Shown here: one piece after another, positions 38,326 through 47,272 of the stretch
Layout of the letters: every line of letters starts with the position of its first letter
How positions within the stretch are numbered: the stretch's first letter is position 1
Assembly: GCA_944325735.1 (NCBI GenBank)
Contig: CALVBI010000002.1
Coordinates: forward strand, 62,001-126,000
DNA length: 64,000 bases
Source: Candidatus Gastranaerophilales bacterium
GTDB taxonomy: Bacteria; Cyanobacteriota; Vampirovibrionia; Gastranaerophilales; Gastranaerophilaceae
Direction of reading: 5' to 3'
Made by a program: the position numbers and the translations under genes
The notes under the pieces: model-generated
The model's input: the letters and a program-made list of their open reading frames with translations, nothing else
Databases searched by the model: none
Told to the model about the DNA's origin: nothing

Positions 38326-39078
38326 ATGATTCATAAAAAGTCTCGTGATGAAATAAAAAGAATGCGTCATGCTGGGCATATCGTTGCTCTTGTTCATCAA
38401 AAAATGAGAGAAGTGATTGAACCTGGTATAAGTACAAAAGAATTAGATAGTATTGCTCATGATATTATTCGTAAAGAAAGAGCAATTCCTACATTTCTTG
38501 GCTATCATGGTTTCCCTGGATGTATTTGTGCATCAATTAATGAACAGGTAGTACATGGTATTCCTAATGAAAATGTAAAAGTAAAAGAGGGTGATATCAT
38601 AAGTATTGATGTAGGAGCTACTTATGCAGGAATGGTTGGTGATGGTGCTTGGACTTATCCTGTAGGAAAAGTCAGTGAAGAATGTCAAAGACTTTTAAAA
38701 ACGACAGAAGAAGCTCTTTTTGCTGGTATTGCACAGATGAAAGCTGGAAATGTTTTAGATGATGTATCTGGAGCAGTTGAGGCTGTTGCATTGAGAGAAA
38801 AATTAGGTATTGTTCGTCAATATGGCGGTCATGGTGTAGGTCATGAAATGCATGAAGATCCATTTTTATTTAACTATAAAGTTGGTGATAGAACTTTATT
38901 AAAATCAGGTTACGCAATAGCAATTGAGCCTATGTTGAATTTAGGCGGAGACGAAGTTGTTGTGGCTGATGATGAATGGACAGTTAGCACAAGTGATAAT
39001 ATGCCTTCAGCTCATTTTGAGCATACAGTGCTTGTGACAGATGATGAACCTTTAATAATTACGCAATTACTAGCGTAA
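38326..39078 (+). CDS. map: Methionine aminopeptidase, type I
   Basis: Removes initiator methionine. The 250-residue protein has the metal ligands in SIDVGATYAGMVGDGAW (two Asp), GGHGVGHEMHEDP (His), AIEPM (Glu) and HFEHTVLV (Glu). FLGYHGFPGCICASINEQVVHGIP is the typical front segment. Its ATG follows a -10 box by six bases. The following gene starts 12 bases after its stop. Confidence 0.97.
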   Translation: MIHKKSRDEIKRMRHAGHIVALVHQKMREVIEPGISTKELDSIAHDIIRKERAIPTFLGYHGFPGCICASINEQVVHGIPNENVKVKEGDIISIDVGATYAGMVGDGAWTYPVGKVSEECQRLLKTTEEALFAGIAQMKAGNVLDDVSGAVEAVALREKLGIVRQYGGHGVGHEMHEDPFLFNYKVGDRTLLKSGYAIAIEPMLNLGGDEVVVADDEWTVSTSDNMPSAHFEHTVLVTDDEPLIITQLLA

Positions 39079-39090
39079 GGAGAATTATTT

Positions 39091-39714
39091 ATGAATTATT
39101 ATGTGGGCTTATCACTTGCAGCATCATCAGGTATGGACAGTGGGCTTGCAATTTTAGATGAAGAAAATAACTTAATTCTTGTGGATAAATTATACACAAT
39201 GAATGATGTTATGTTCTTTTTCGACAATTATCCGTCATTAAAATACTCAAAAATTTGTGTATCTCTTGTATGGGATAGGACAATGCTTAACGGTAAATGG
39301 AGGATATTAGGGAAACCTTACCAAATGGTTGCAACTAATCCTCTTATTCCGAATAGAGAAGGCTGGACTCAAAGATATTCTACAAGAGGCTGTGAGTATT
39401 TTAAATCATTAATAGAAAAAGGTGTCGAAATTAATAGGTTTGAACTTTATTTAACAAGACAAAGCTTGCATTTGAATTCTTGTTATAAAGAAAGATCTCC
39501 TGCTGATTGTAAGTTTTTACAGCAAACTTTGAGAAATGAATGGCATATTGATTTGCCTTTGAATATGATGCCAATGTCACAATTAGAGGCAATTGTCGGT
39601 GCAATTTTGGCAAAGGAAAATGCTAAAAATCCACAGAATATAAAAGTATTATCTCATTTTAGAGATGCGAGTGTAATTGATGTAATTAGTAACCCTAAAA
39701 TGCTTGTAGTGTAA
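39091..39714 (+). CDS. Predicted RNase H-like nuclease (DUF429-like)
   Basis: A 207-residue protein with an RNase H-fold beginning (YYVGLSLAASSGMDSGLAIL) and two further acidic/strand segments (KICVSLVWDRTM and SQLEAIVGAILAKE), as in DUF429 predicted nucleases. Catalytic acids cannot be placed with certainty, since the first-strand Asp is replaced by Ser/Ala. AAGGAG precedes the ATG. It is co-directional with map. Confidence 0.5.
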   Translation: MNYYVGLSLAASSGMDSGLAILDEENNLILVDKLYTMNDVMFFFDNYPSLKYSKICVSLVWDRTMLNGKWRILGKPYQMVATNPLIPNREGWTQRYSTRGCEYFKSLIEKGVEINRFELYLTRQSLHLNSCYKERSPADCKFLQQTLRNEWHIDLPLNMMPMSQLEAIVGAILAKENAKNPQNIKVLSHFRDASVIDVISNPKMLVV

Positions 39715-40236
39715 TTATTCTCTACTACTTAGCAGGCCTAATGCAAGACCAATTGCAGCACCTAAGCCTAAGCCCCAATAAAGTTTTGTCTTTTTAACAC
39801 TTCTGAATGCTTCGTTACAAGTATTTTCCATTAAGCTTGGTTGCTTTTTAAAGGTGTCAAAATTATTAGCGAAATTGTCTTTTAGATTTTTTACAGCTGT
39901 TTTGTCTGTAATTTTTTTATCAAGCTCAATGCATTTTTGAGTAATAGCACTTACATCTTCTGTTAATCCCATTTCTTGTAAAATCATTTTACTTTCAGTG
40001 GAGACTGATTTTTTATCTACTTCTTTTGCAATTTTTGCAAGAGTTGCGATTTGTGATTGAGTTTGATTTTTAGTAATATCGAAAGCTCTTTGTATAAATA
40101 TATCTTTAGAAACCGGTAAATAGTATGCATTCATACCAATAAGTGCTCCTGCCATTGTTGCTCCGATTTTTCTTTTACGAGCAGCAGAAGGATTTGGTTG
40201 GTAATATGTCATTGAAGGTGTAATTTGTGTACTCAT
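39715..40236 (-). CDS. Uncharacterised membrane-associated protein
   Basis: A 173-residue protein. Two hydrophobic segments (IGATMAGALIGMNAYYLPV near residue 25 and LYWGLGLGAAIGLALGLL at the C-terminus) enclose a helical, charged middle. The N-terminus (STQITPSMTYYQPNPSAARKRK) is proline- and basic-rich. No family recognised. It converges with the DUF429-like gene and is divergent from the pilin at 40.4 kb. Confidence 0.5.
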   Translation of the reverse strand: MSTQITPSMTYYQPNPSAARKRKIGATMAGALIGMNAYYLPVSKDIFIQRAFDITKNQTQSQIATLAKIAKEVDKKSVSTESKMILQEMGLTEDVSAITQKCIELDKKITDKTAVKNLKDNFANNFDTFKKQPSLMENTCNEAFRSVKKTKLYWGLGLGAAIGLALGLLSSRE

Positions 40237-40302
40237 ATGCGCGCCTTAAAATTTTTTATCTAGTATATTAATGATCCTAAAAAAAAAATTTGCTATTTAA
40301 GA

Positions 40303-40331
40303 TTGAAAATTATGTAAAAATTTGTTATAAT
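40303..40331 (+). promoter_or_regulatory. Promoter upstream of a poly-G pilin leader
   Basis: TTGAAA at 40303-40308 and TATAAT at 40326-40331, spacer 17. AGAAAGGAG and the ATG at 40362 follow. Confidence 0.75.
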
Positions 40332-40361
40332 AAAAAAAAGATATTAAGAAAGGAGCTATAT

Positions 40362-40492
40362 ATGAAAAGATTTGAGAAAGTCGGGGGGGGGGCGTTTTAA
40401 AGCTCATTAAGTCTGTATTTTGGGGTTGTGAATTAGAAAAAATATGTTATAATAGTGATGTAAATTATCAACATTCTAAAGAGGGTTCTATC
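40362..40492 (+). other. Out-of-frame N-terminal leader with a 10-G tract
   Basis: ATG with AAGGAG, then MKRFEKV and ten G (40383-40392). As sequenced it stops after 12 codons; nine G also stops early. Eleven G leaves 43 codons open into the pilin, giving a 261-residue product. The distance 40362-41146 is 785 nt, one short of a multiple of three. The leader resembles those at 322 (MKRFKNI) and 47273 (MSRIKNF). Confidence 0.65.
40426..40453 (+). promoter_or_regulatory. Internal promoter between the G tract and the pilin
   Basis: TTGTGA (40426-40431), 16 bases, TATAAT (40448-40453), matching the block at 385-412. Here it is followed by AGAGGG and a GTG start at 40493. Confidence 0.5.
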
Positions 40493-41146
40493 GTGAAACA
40501 GGGTTTTACTTTAGCAGAAGTATTGGTTACTTTGGGAATAATTGGAGTTGTATCCGCAATGACAGTTCCTACTTTGATGCAGAATTATCAAAGAAAATCT
40601 TATGTTACTCAATTGCATAAGGTTTATAATCAATTATCTCAGGCTTTATTGATGTATCAAAATGATAAAAATGCAGTAAATTTGACTGAAGCAGGTATGA
40701 CTTCTTTAAATTCGATTTCTGCATTTCTTAAACAATACTTTAAAGTTATTCAAGATTGTGGGACAGAACAGACTCCTTGTTTTGCTAATTCATATAAAAA
40801 TATGTTAGGAGGAAATTCTGGATTTGGTTGTGAGAATGGTTGTATGGTATTAGCAAATGGTGCTGCAATAGGATATACATCTTTATATCCATATACTAAT
40901 GCTATAATTCAATTTAGTATTGATATAAATGGAGCACAAGGCCCAAATGTGTTTGGTAGAGATGCTTTTGCAATGACATTATATAAAAATGGTGTTTTAG
41001 ATGATTATAATTCAGGTAGTAATGGAGTTGTGCCTTTAACACAAGAGCAAAGAGAGCAATCATTCCAAGATGCTTGTATGAGTGATACTCGTTGGCATGG
41101 TTGTTTTGGTAAAATATTAAATGATAATTGGGAAATGACATATTAG
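40493..41146 (+). CDS. Type IV pilin-like protein
   Basis: A 217-residue pseudopilin. Signal MKQG, then FTLAEVLVTLGIIGVVSAMTVP; Glu at +5. The head carries INGAQGPNVFGRDAFAM, a CGTEQTPCF cysteine pair, and ends CFGKILNDNWEMTY. It is a close paralogue of the gene at 47.3 kb, sharing QNYQRKSYVTQLHKVYN. The GTG at 40493 follows AGAGGG, so it can be made independently of the G tract; from ATG 40362 a longer leader results if the tract is in register. The stop overlaps the convergent tmk gene by four bases. Confidence 0.87.
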   Translation: MKQGFTLAEVLVTLGIIGVVSAMTVPTLMQNYQRKSYVTQLHKVYNQLSQALLMYQNDKNAVNLTEAGMTSLNSISAFLKQYFKVIQDCGTEQTPCFANSYKNMLGGNSGFGCENGCMVLANGAAIGYTSLYPYTNAIIQFSIDINGAQGPNVFGRDAFAMTLYKNGVLDDYNSGSNGVVPLTQEQREQSFQDACMSDTRWHGCFGKILNDNWEMTY

Positions 41147-41763
41147 AGATTTTTCAATTTTTCATTAATAATTTCTATTACTTTATTATGGATATCTTCA
41201 ATAGATTTAGTCGCATCAAGAACCTTAATTCTTTGAGGTTCTTGTTTGGCAAGTTCAAGATAGCCTTTGCGAACTCTGTTATGAAAATCTATTCCGGCAC
41301 TTTCCATTCTGTCTTTTTCTTTACCTACTCGTTTCATAGATGTTTCTACATCTATGTCAAATACAAAAGTTAGATCAGGTTTTTTCCCATTTGTTGCTAT
41401 ATCATTTAATTTGTTAATTCTTTCGATATCAAGTCCTCTTCCATAACCTTGATAGGCTACAGTAGAATCTATGTGTCTGTCACAAAGTACAATTTTACCT
41501 TGTGAAACTGCAGGATTTACGATTATATCAATATTTTGGGCTCTATCTGCTAAAAATAGAAAAGATTCGCATCTATCTGATACTGGTCCATCATAATTTA
41601 ATAAAATTTCTCTTACTTTTTCTCCAAGTCCCTTACCACCAGGTTCTCTTGTAAGCAATACATCTTTTCTGTTATTTTTTAAATATTCTGCTAATAGTTC
41701 CATTTGTGTGGTTTTTCCACACCCGTCAGCTCCCTCAAATGTTATAAATAATCCTTTTTCCAT
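41143..41763 (-). CDS. tmk: Thymidylate kinase
   Basis: Phosphorylates dTMP to dTDP. A 206-residue protein with P-loop FEGADGCGKTTQ, LTREPGG, the DRH motif in CDRHIDSTVAYQGYGR and a LID-like basic segment. AGAGG precedes the ATG. It shares its last bases with the convergent pilin gene. Confidence 0.97.
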   Translation of the reverse strand: MEKGLFITFEGADGCGKTTQMELLAEYLKNNRKDVLLTREPGGKGLGEKVREILLNYDGPVSDRCESFLFLADRAQNIDIIVNPAVSQGKIVLCDRHIDSTVAYQGYGRGLDIERINKLNDIATNGKKPDLTFVFDIDVETSMKRVGKEKDRMESAGIDFHNRVRKGYLELAKQEPQRIKVLDATKSIEDIHNKVIEIINEKLKNL

Positions 41764-41852
41764 TTTTAACCTCTTTATTTAATTATATCAAAAAAATCGT
41801 ATTTGTGTTTTATCACATATTATGCTAAAATTCACCTAAGAGGAGAGATTAT

Positions 41853-43067
41853 ATGGATACTAAAATCACTAAACTTAATAATAATATAGAATTTGCATAT
41901 AAAAGAAATCCTGATACTCCAAGGGTTGCTTTTTATCTTAATTTTTCATTAAATAAGCCGTCACTTATGCCTGGTGTTTATTCTTTAATGGTAAGATTGT
42001 TTATGCAAGGGACTAAATCTCGTACAGCTCAACAGTTATCAGAAGAATTGGATAAATATGCAATTGATTTTTCTGCGGAATTAAAATTGGATTATATTAA
42101 ATTCAAGTTTGTTTGTTTGAATGAAGATTTTGAAAAAGCTCTTGAAATATTTACAGATATTGTTAAAAATACAACTTTTGACGAATTTGAAAAAGAACGT
42201 ACAAAACTTCAAGGTGAAATAGTTGCAGAATTAGATTCTCCTCGTGCAAAAATTATTGATAGTTATTATAAAAATATTTATGAGGGGTATAATTACGGGT
42301 TTACAAATACTGTAATTCTTGAAAATTTACCTAACATAAAAAAAGAAGATGTAATTAATGCTTATAATGAAATTGTTGCAAATAGCAAAAAAGTTTGTGC
42401 ATTTGTTGGTGATTTAGATTTTGATTATGTTGATAATCTATTGCAAAAGCATTTCGGAGATATTAAAGAATCTACTGAAGAATTGCCAGAATTGCCAAGA
42501 CCAATCCTTAAAGAAATGAAAAATGTAGAAGTAAATCAAGATGATTTAAACCAAGCACATATATTAAAAGGTTGGACAGTATCTTCTGCAGATAGTGATG
42601 ATTTCGCTGCTATTTCTTTATTGAATATTATTTTAGGAGCGAGTGGGTTATCTTCAAGATTATTCTTGGAATTGAGAGATAAAAAAGGATTGGCATATGT
42701 TGTAAGAAGTGCTTATGATGTTGCAAGACTTTCTGCAAATTTCTCTATTTATATTGCGACAGAACCTAATAATATTGAAACTTCTTTAAAAGGTTTTGAA
42801 GAAGAAATTCAAAAGATAAAAACAGTTCTTGTAAGTGAAGAAGAATTAGAAAACGCAAAAAATAATATATTTGGAAAATGGGCTTTTATAAGCGAAACTA
42901 ATTCTCAACAGGCACATTGGCTTGCTCATTACGGAGTAATGGGATTTGGTTATGATTTTCACAAGAAAGCTGTTGAAAAAATAAAAAAGATTACTCCACA
43001 AGATATTATAAATTGTGCTAATAAATACTTTAATGACACCTATGTATTAACTGTCTTAAAGCCGTAA
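41853..43067 (+). CDS. M16 family peptidase-like protein lacking the HxxEH motif
   Basis: A 404-residue protein with both halves of the M16 (processing peptidase/insulinase) fold. The C-terminal half has LFLELRDKKGLAYVVRSAYD, a common M16 signature. At the usual zinc site (HFLEHxxFxGT) it reads LMVRLFMQGT, so His and Glu ligands are absent. It is probably the non-catalytic partner of an M16 pair or a pseudoenzyme. There is no signal peptide. GGAGAG precedes the ATG. No catalytic M16 gene is adjacent in this window. Confidence 0.85.
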   Translation: MDTKITKLNNNIEFAYKRNPDTPRVAFYLNFSLNKPSLMPGVYSLMVRLFMQGTKSRTAQQLSEELDKYAIDFSAELKLDYIKFKFVCLNEDFEKALEIFTDIVKNTTFDEFEKERTKLQGEIVAELDSPRAKIIDSYYKNIYEGYNYGFTNTVILENLPNIKKEDVINAYNEIVANSKKVCAFVGDLDFDYVDNLLQKHFGDIKESTEELPELPRPILKEMKNVEVNQDDLNQAHILKGWTVSSADSDDFAAISLLNIILGASGLSSRLFLELRDKKGLAYVVRSAYDVARLSANFSIYIATEPNNIETSLKGFEEEIQKIKTVLVSEEELENAKNNIFGKWAFISETNSQQAHWLAHYGVMGFGYDFHKKAVEKIKKITPQDIINCANKYFNDTYVLTVLKP

Positions 43068-43086
43068 CCAAATTAGCCAATAGATA

Positions 43087-43121
43087 TGCTCTTGAATATC
43101 ATAAATAATATTCAAGAGGCA
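43087..43121 (+). terminator. Hairpin after the M16-like gene
   Basis: TGCTCTTGAATAT pairs with ATATTCAAGAGGCA around a short loop, directly before the MotB-like gene. The T-run is poor, so it may be an RNA-stability hairpin. Confidence 0.45.
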
Positions 43122-43126
43122 TATTT

Positions 43127-43714
43127 GTGTTGAAAAATTTATATTTATTCCTATTGATTTTAATATTATTTTTTTGCACCGGTTTTTCAAATCCCGTTGT
43201 AGATATTTCTTTATCTTATCAGCCAAATGTTGATAGGTTAGATAAGATGTTTAGAGAATATTTGCCTGTAAAAAAAGATGATATTATTTTTACTAAGGTT
43301 CCAAGAGGTTTAATTGTCAGTATCAATGAAGATTGTTTTTTTAATGAGGGTGAAGCTCGAATTAAAGAAAGTTCTTTATGTTTATTAGATATAATAATTT
43401 TATTGTTAAAACAATTGCCAAATTACTGTGTTGTTGAAAATCATACAGAGGAAAATAGTTATGATGATGAAAATTGGGAATTATCTTTAGAAAGATCTGA
43501 TAATATTGTTGAATATATGATTACATATGGCGCGTTACCATCTTCACAGTTATTTGCATTAGGGTATGGACAATATATGCCATTCAGAGGAAATGTTGAA
43601 CCTACTGAAGGGTTAGATAGTATTGATAAAGAAAGTCTTAAATATAGTTATAATAATAAAAAGATAAACAATCGTGTTGATTTTGTAATTCTTGAATATG
43701 AAGCTAGGCGATAA
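43127..43714 (+). CDS. Secreted OmpA/MotB-like peptidoglycan-binding domain protein
   Basis: A 195-residue protein starting with TTG, with an N-terminal signal or anchor (KNLYLFLLILILFFCTGF; a Cys in it could also be a lipobox). The rest is an OmpA/MotB C-terminal domain: CFFNEGEARIKESSLCLLDII, NHTEENSYDDENWELSLERS, LGYGQYMPF, NNRVDFVILE. These residues bind diaminopimelate in peptidoglycan. It converges on fliA and lacks the MotB proton-channel helix signature, so a stator-accessory or envelope anchor role is guessed. Confidence 0.75.
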   Translation: MLKNLYLFLLILILFFCTGFSNPVVDISLSYQPNVDRLDKMFREYLPVKKDDIIFTKVPRGLIVSINEDCFFNEGEARIKESSLCLLDIIILLLKQLPNYCVVENHTEENSYDDENWELSLERSDNIVEYMITYGALPSSQLFALGYGQYMPFRGNVEPTEGLDSIDKESLKYSYNNKKINNRVDFVILEYEARR

Positions 43715-44531
43715 TACTTTTTTGTAATCTTGTAGTCCTATTTTCACTTAGTATATTTTTCAATTTCATAATCGCTTGAGCGTGTAGTTGGCATACTCGA
43801 GATTCAGACATATTAATTGTTTGTCCGATTTCTTTTAGAGTCATATTTTCTTGATAGTATAAGACCATTATAATTCTTTCTCTTTCAGGCAGTCTTCTTA
43901 GAGCTTTTTCTAATTCTTGTTTAACATTTTGTTCTTCTGCCTGTTCTTGAGGATTTAATTTATTTGTATCTTGGATTGTATCAATGATTTCAACGCTGTC
44001 ATCTGTGGAGCCTTTTTTGTCGTATAAAGATGTCATTGTTGTATCTTCTGATAGGATTTGTGTAACTTTTTCTGGATCCATATCTAAGAAATTAGCAACT
44101 TCACTTGTGGTTGGCATACGACCAAGCTCTTGTTTAAGATGTTCTTGAGCATTTTTAATATCTTTTATTTTCTTTCTTACGCTTCTTGGTAAAAAGTCTT
44201 GAGATCGAATTCTATCTAATATGGAGCCTCTTATTCTGATAAGTGCGTAAGTTTCAAATCTTGTATTTTTTTGTGGAGAATATCTTTCAATTGCATTTAT
44301 AAGACCTTCTACACCGTAACCTGCGATATCTTCAATTGAAATAGTTGAAGGTAATGTAACTTTTACCCTGCCTACAACATATCTGATTAGATAAATATAT
44401 TGCACAATTAAAGTATCACGGGCGGTTTTGTTTGTTTTATCACGCAGATATTCTTGCCATAAATTTGCAAGTTCTTCCTCCGTAAGTCTTTTTATATTAT
44501 TGTATGATGTAAAATCAAAACTTTGGCTCAT
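43704..44531 (-). CDS. fliA: Flagellar RNA polymerase sigma factor FliA (sigma-28)
   Basis: A 275-residue FliA/WhiG-type sigma factor. Region 2 (YLIRYVVGRVKVTLPSTISIEDI, GVEGLINAIERYSPQKNTRFETYALIRIRGSILD), region 3 (LPRSVRKKIKDIKNAQEHLKQELGRMPT) and region 4 with helix-turn-helix (MTLKEIGQTINMSESRVCQL). The RGSILD and LPRS segments are diagnostic. I chose the ATG at 44531 after GGGAAG; a TTG four codons upstream is possible. It should control flagellar genes such as those at 48-50.5 kb. Confidence 0.93.
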   Translation of the reverse strand: MSQSFDFTSYNNIKRLTEEELANLWQEYLRDKTNKTARDTLIVQYIYLIRYVVGRVKVTLPSTISIEDIAGYGVEGLINAIERYSPQKNTRFETYALIRIRGSILDRIRSQDFLPRSVRKKIKDIKNAQEHLKQELGRMPTTSEVANFLDMDPEKVTQILSEDTTMTSLYDKKGSTDDSVEIIDTIQDTNKLNPQEQAEEQNVKQELEKALRRLPERERIIMVLYYQENMTLKEIGQTINMSESRVCQLHAQAIMKLKNILSENRTTRLQKSIIA

Positions 44532-44655
44532 TAAACTTCCCAAATATTGTTCAAATATCTTACATATCTATTCTATACAATATAAGTTTGTCTACATCAT
44601 TTAAAAAGAGGAATTGTTTTTAAAATAGTAAAGTTTGTGATGGAATTACCATGCT

Positions 44656-46026
44656 CTAATTTTGTTGTTTTGCTTGTTCAGGATCTTCTGATTCTGATTT
44701 TTGCTCTGTTTTAACAATTTCTAGTTTGGTAATTCTTGCACCATCTACTTCTTTTACGACAAATATAAGATTATTTAATTCAACTTTATCATTAACTTCT
44801 GCAAGACGACCTAAAAGTTTTACTACAAGTCCGCCAATTGTGTCGATATCGTCATCATCAATTTCTTTTTCATTAATTTGAAAGTATTCTGCAAATTCAT
44901 CTAATCTCATCATTGCATTTGCTATGTATGTATTAGGAGCAACTTCTACGATATCTTCTTCTTGTTCTTCTTCTTCATCAAATTCATCTTGTACATCACC
45001 GAAAATTTCTTCAATTACATCTTCCAATGTAACAAGACCTGATGTGCCTCCAAATTCATCAACTACAATTGCCATTTGACCTTTGCGTTTTTTGAATTCT
45101 AAAACTAAGTTGTCCATTGTAATTGTTTCTGGAACTAGTAATACATCTCTTAAAATATTAGAAATAGGACAAGTTTGATCTTTTATAGATAAAGAGTATA
45201 AATCTTTAACGTGAACTAAACCTATTATATGGTCGATATCTTCATCATATACAGGGTATCTGGTATATTGATTTTCTGCAGCTAATTTGTTTAATTCTTC
45301 CATAGACATGTCACTTGGTATACATACCATATCAGTTCTAGGAACCATAACTTGTTTAGCTGTTAAGTCAGAAAATTTGAATACGTTATGTAACATATCT
45401 TTTTCTGTTTCATTTAATACACCACCGTCATAGCTTGCATTTACAAGCATATCTAATTCTTCTGTTGAATGAACTAATGAACCTTTATGTGAGTGTGGAA
45501 TGTTCATTAGTTTTAATACAAAATTTCCAAAACCGTTAAGTAACCAAATGAAAGGATTAAATATAAAAGTTAAAACTTGCATTGGACGAGCAACCCATAG
45601 AGCTGTTTTTTCTGTGTATTCTAGGGCAATTGATTTTGGGATTAGTTCTCCTAATACAACGTGGAAAAATGTAATCAATGCAAATGCTATTGATACAGAC
45701 ATTGTGTGAGTTGCGATATTTTGGCTGATTCCTGGTAAAAAGGCAAAAATTGGTTCAATAATATGTGCTAAAGTGCCTTCACCAACCCAACCTAGACCGA
45801 TACTTGATATTGTAACACCAAGTTGTACTGCTGCGATGAATTTGTCTAAGTCTTTTAGTGCTTCTAAAGCTATTGATGCATTGTAATTGCCTTCGTTTAC
45901 TAATTGTTCAATTCTTGTTTTTCTAACTTTTACCATTGCGAATTCTGATGCAACGAAAAAACCGTTTGAAAATAGTAAAAACGCTATTACAAACAAATTG
46001 AATATTGTATTACCCGAACCATCCAT
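44656..46026 (-). CDS. CNNM/CorC-type membrane protein with CBS domains
   Basis: A 456-residue inner-membrane protein: a four-helix CNNM (DUF21) domain (residues 1-190), two CBS domains (about 205-330, VMVPRTDMVCIPSDMS and GLVHVKDLYSL, then KGQMAIVVDEFGGTSGLVTLEDVIEEIFG) and a C-terminal CorC/HlyC domain (residues 365-440). Family members handle Mg2+ efflux or regulate ion transport. The acidic linker DEFDEEEEQEED is notable. Confidence 0.9.
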   Translation of the reverse strand: MDGSGNTIFNLFVIAFLLFSNGFFVASEFAMVKVRKTRIEQLVNEGNYNASIALEALKDLDKFIAAVQLGVTISSIGLGWVGEGTLAHIIEPIFAFLPGISQNIATHTMSVSIAFALITFFHVVLGELIPKSIALEYTEKTALWVARPMQVLTFIFNPFIWLLNGFGNFVLKLMNIPHSHKGSLVHSTEELDMLVNASYDGGVLNETEKDMLHNVFKFSDLTAKQVMVPRTDMVCIPSDMSMEELNKLAAENQYTRYPVYDEDIDHIIGLVHVKDLYSLSIKDQTCPISNILRDVLLVPETITMDNLVLEFKKRKGQMAIVVDEFGGTSGLVTLEDVIEEIFGDVQDEFDEEEEQEEDIVEVAPNTYIANAMMRLDEFAEYFQINEKEIDDDDIDTIGGLVVKLLGRLAEVNDKVELNNLIFVVKEVDGARITKLEIVKTEQKSESEDPEQAKQQN

Positions 46027-46093
46027 TATATATTTTTTCCTTCTTACTTCTGTTTTAGTGTAATTATAATATTTTTTATAAAAAAATGCAATC

Positions 46094-46912
46094 TTATTCT
46101 TGTGATTTAGGCATTTCTACTTCTTTAAGCTCTGTATAAATCATTGGAGAAAAGCCTTTTGTTGTAGAAACTGTAATAATTTTATATACAGGAGGTGTAC
46201 TTAGCAAAGTTGGAGATGTAATATGATATACTCCATTTCGCATAACCTCATCATTTATATGAAGATGACCTGCAATTATTGATATTACATTATCGTGTTT
46301 ATCTAAAATATCTAAATATTTATCTTTTTGATAAACAGTATGAGTTGGTCTTTCTTTTGTCATAACAATAGGAAAGTGTTGAAAAATAATTACAGGATCG
46401 TTTTTGTATTTTTTTAATTGTTTATCTAACCAACTTAAGGTATTTTCTTTATAAAATCCGTTAGAACCAGGTATTACTTCTTTTGCCCCATCAAGTACAA
46501 TAAAGACAAATCCATTTTGTTTGAAAACGTAATTTGGCTTTTTATATTTATAAAAATAATTGTAATCTTTTATAATCTCAAAATAATGAGCTTTAGATAA
46601 TCCATTTTGTTTAAAAACGTCGTGATTTCCTATTACAATGTAATATGGAACATTTAATTTATTTATTATTTTTACAAAATCAGGGAGGTATTGCTCTTTA
46701 GGGGAGTCTAAGTTATCGCCTGTAAAAACTACAAAAGAAATGTCTTTTTCTTTGTTTATGCTATTTACAGTTTCTTGTAAAACATCTGTTCTGTATTCAT
46801 TTTTTGCAATAAAATGAGAGTCTGTTATTTGAACAAACTTTATTACATTTGCGAATACTGTATTTTGTAATAATAATATAGAAAGTATAGTTAAAATTAT
46901 ATTTTTTTTCAT
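46094..46912 (-). CDS. Secreted calcineurin-like metallophosphoesterase
   Basis: A 272-residue exported phosphoesterase. The signal peptide ends at NTVFA. All motifs of the two-metal site are present: ITDSH (DxH), TGDNLD, IGNHDV (GNHD), FQHFP and AGHLH (GHxH). This class includes Icc-like and 3',5'-cyclic nucleotide or sugar-phosphate esterases; the substrate is unknown. ATG 46912 is preferred over the in-frame GTG two codons upstream. Confidence 0.87.
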   Translation of the reverse strand: MKKNIILTILSILLLQNTVFANVIKFVQITDSHFIAKNEYRTDVLQETVNSINKEKDISFVVFTGDNLDSPKEQYLPDFVKIINKLNVPYYIVIGNHDVFKQNGLSKAHYFEIIKDYNYFYKYKKPNYVFKQNGFVFIVLDGAKEVIPGSNGFYKENTLSWLDKQLKKYKNDPVIIFQHFPIVMTKERPTHTVYQKDKYLDILDKHDNVISIIAGHLHINDEVMRNGVYHITSPTLLSTPPVYKIITVSTTKGFSPMIYTELKEVEMPKSQE

Positions 46913-46972
46913 TAGCACTTAGCCCTCTGGACAAATTATATCATAAATTATATTATATACAAAGGAGAAAAT

Positions 46973-47218
46973 ATGAGATTAGATAAGTTTTTAAAAGTTT
47001 CAAGATTAATAAAAAGAAGAACTGTTGCAAACGAAGTATCAGATATGGGCAGAGTGTATGTAAATGGAAATTCTGCAAAACCTTCAAAACAGATTAAAGA
47101 GGGTGATGAGATTAAAATAGAGTATGCAAATAGAACTGTAATTGCAAAAGTATTGAAAGTCCCAGCAAATAATGTAAGCATTCAAGAAGCACCTTCTTTG
47201 TATGAGATAGTTGAATAA
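46973..47218 (+). CDS. rqcP: S4-domain ribosome quality-control protein RqcP
   Basis: An 81-residue protein that is one S4 RNA-binding domain: RLDKFLKVSRLIKRRTVANE followed by GRVYVNGNSAKPSKQIKEGDEI. It is very close in pattern to RqcP (YabO) of Bacillus, which binds obstructed 50S subunits and drives RqcH-dependent C-terminal alanine tailing. AAAGGAG precedes the ATG. The pilin at 47.3 kb follows. Confidence 0.9.
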   Translation: MRLDKFLKVSRLIKRRTVANEVSDMGRVYVNGNSAKPSKQIKEGDEIKIEYANRTVIAKVLKVPANNVSIQEAPSLYEIVE

Positions 47219-47239
47219 ATTTCTAAAATATGTTAAAAT
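47211..47239 (+). promoter_or_regulatory. Promoter of the 47.3-kb pilin
   Basis: TTGAAT at 47211-47216 (overlapping the rqcP stop) and TAAAAT at 47234-47239, spacer 17. Confidence 0.65.
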
Positions 47240-47272
47240 TAAAATGTTTATAAATAAAGAAAGGAGCTATTT

